Translations under genes and position numbers: made by a program | NCBI RefSeq assembly: GCF_042684645.1 | Contig: NZ_JBHULV010000044.1 | Location: forward strand, 80,918 to 144,917 | Direction: 5' to 3' | Length of the DNA: 64,000 nt | From: Pseudopedobacter alpinus | Lineage (GTDB): Bacteria > Bacteroidota > Bacteroidia > Sphingobacteriales > Sphingobacteriaceae | Shown here: piece after piece, positions 63,163 to 64,000 of the stretch | Layout of the letters: every line of letters begins with the position of its first letter | How positions within the stretch are numbered: position 1 is the stretch's first letter | Notes under the pieces: model-generated | Database searches by the model: none | What the model was told of the DNA's origin: nothing | Seen by the model: only the letters and a program-made list of their open reading frames with translations

Positions 63163-63504
63163 TTACGCTATCCCAATTTCACCAATTTCCTTCATCAATC
63201 TGTTTGTTTCAGAAAGTGCAACAATAATTTTTTGATAATGTAAAATATCGTCAAATTCTAATGTTCTTTTTTTACGGTCTTTATCTCCAATATCTTTAGC
63301 TTCTATAAAACCAACCGGAATATTTTTTTTAGTCAGAATATTATCAGGAGCACCGCAACATTGTCTTTTAGGTTTGTTAGTTGTGCTAACGTTTAGGACT
63401 AAACTCTCTATAAGTTGCTGTAAATCTCCTCTAAAAGTATGTTCGGTAGCGTTTCCAAGTTGGTATCGTTTATTAATGTCATCAATATATTGGGCTAACG
63501 TCAT
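63163..63504 (-). pseudogene. Restriction-modification enzyme, head and tail fused by a large internal deletion
   Basis: The first 75 residues match the N-terminus of Eco57I-like type IIG restriction-methylases (AEHTF-like stretch NATEHTFRGDLQQLIESLVL; CGAPDNILTKKNIPVGFIEA, then KDIGD), including the nuclease core Asp and ExK. At residue about 78 it jumps to EFDDILHYQKIIVALSETNR and LMKEIGEIGIA, which resembles the extreme C-terminus of such enzymes. Some 800-900 residues of methylase and recognition domain are missing. The 113-codon frame is open but cannot be an active enzyme. Confidence 0.65.
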
Positions 63505-63624
63505 TGGTATTGATGTAAATTTTTATTTTTCTAAGATAGTTTTTTATGTTTATTGAAGAAAAAAGAATGTTTAGAAAAGCTTCTGATTTGAAAACAGTTT
63601 TGAGGCTTTTATTTTGCGTTAATA

Positions 63625-63812
63625 ATTGAAGCGGTACCTGATGTCATTAATTTTAGACATTCGTCATGTCGAACGATAGAGAGACATCTCACAAAAAGGT
63701 GTCAGACGCTATATGTAGAGAACTTGCTAATGAGATGTCTCTCCGCCAGCCGGAGGATCGACATGACGTGGTGAATAGAAAAGTCCATTAACTTAATTAA
63801 ATTGAAGCGGTA
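63625..63812. repeat. Palindromic intergenic element between 12-bp direct repeats
   Basis: ATTGAAGCGGTA occurs at 63625-63636 and 63801-63812. Between them, CGTCATGTCGA (63662-63672) pairs with TCGACATGACG (63758-63768), and AGAGAGACATCTCA (63678-63691) with TGAGATGTCTCT (63731-63742). The rest of 63505-64000 holds no supported gene; a palindrome CCGCCAGCTGGTGG lies near 63845. Confidence 0.75.
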
Positions 63813-64000
63813 TTCTTTTTTCTTTTTAAGAAAAAAAGATTTATCCGCCAGCTGGTGGAGTTAAAACGCTAAAATAATTTTTATTAAACAATTATTCTAA
63901 ACTATTTGTGAATACTTTTAAAAGATGGAATATGTTACATATCTGTCCGAACAATTTCCGATTTCGTAAAACGGAATTATTAACTAATTGATTTACAGTT

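Overview
The window is chromosomal DNA of a Bacteroidota bacterium, most likely Sphingobacteriaceae and Pedobacter-like. Support comes from visibly AT-rich DNA, two SusC/SusD pairs under an ECF sigma/FecR pair, type IX secretion (T9SS) C-terminal sorting domains, promoters of the form TTTG-N19/20-TAnnTTTG, a DUF2130 protein and an LDH-like malate dehydrogenase. A 37-base run of N at 39227-39263 shows it is a draft assembly, so single frameshifts should be read with care.

Layout. 1-1.5 kb: the tail of an outer-membrane receptor, then a lipoprotein that keeps the formylglycine-generating enzyme cysteine pair. 1.8-2.8 kb: a decayed transposase fused to a dead GH18 chitinase, the latter split by a 212-bp non-autonomous element whose removal restores the frame. 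3.0-25.2 kb: a polysaccharide utilization locus (PUL) on one strand: ECF sigma, FecR, SusC with STN domain, SusD, a short second SusC, a second SusD, a DUF1735 surface glycan-binding lipoprotein, three GH30 enzymes, a GH5 enzyme with a C-terminal binding module, and a GH3 beta-glucosidase. The enzyme set fits fungal-type beta-1,6-glucan (with beta-1,3 links for GH5); the dead chitinase beside it suggests an older, broader fungal-wall locus. 25.7-30.6 kb: cytoplasmic GH31 alpha-glucosidase and GlgB branching enzyme. 30.8-33.4 kb (minus): a frameshifted two-domain DUF3494 ice-binding-type T9SS protein and a small AraC regulator. 34.5-38.0 kb: malate dehydrogenase, retropepsin-like protease, truncated hemoglobin, universal stress protein, NlpC/P60 peptidase.

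38.3-41.6 kb is an accessory island of toxin-antitoxin-like pairs and short genes: a HigB/RelE toxin with a nonsense codon but intact antitoxin, an IS91-type transposase scrap, an intact HigBA pair, a doubly frameshifted GNAT-like gene with an intact 55-aa partner, and a DinB protein between direct repeats. Two imperfect palindromes ending in GTTAGAT and GTTAGGT resemble integron attC sites. 41.8-47 kb: copper P-type ATPase, a DUF6122-like membrane protein, two tandem small ORFs each ending in the same peptide motif followed at once by a 25-nt GCCCC/GGGGC hairpin, a GreA/B C-terminal-domain protein, and a CBM9-like protein.

47-51.6 kb (minus): mreC-mreD-mrdA-rodA, the cell-elongation operon, without mreB next to it. 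51.8-60.2 kb: cation/proton antiporter, SMR exporter, CarboxypepD_reg-like protein, DUF2130 protein, small membrane protein, a T9SS cargo overlapping a Lnt-type acyltransferase, and a regulator joining a Crp-like half to an AraC domain. 60.5-63 kb: a two-gene M16 peptidase pair. 63.1-64 kb: an internally deleted restriction-modification gene and palindromic repeats.

No tRNA, rRNA or CRISPR array was seen.
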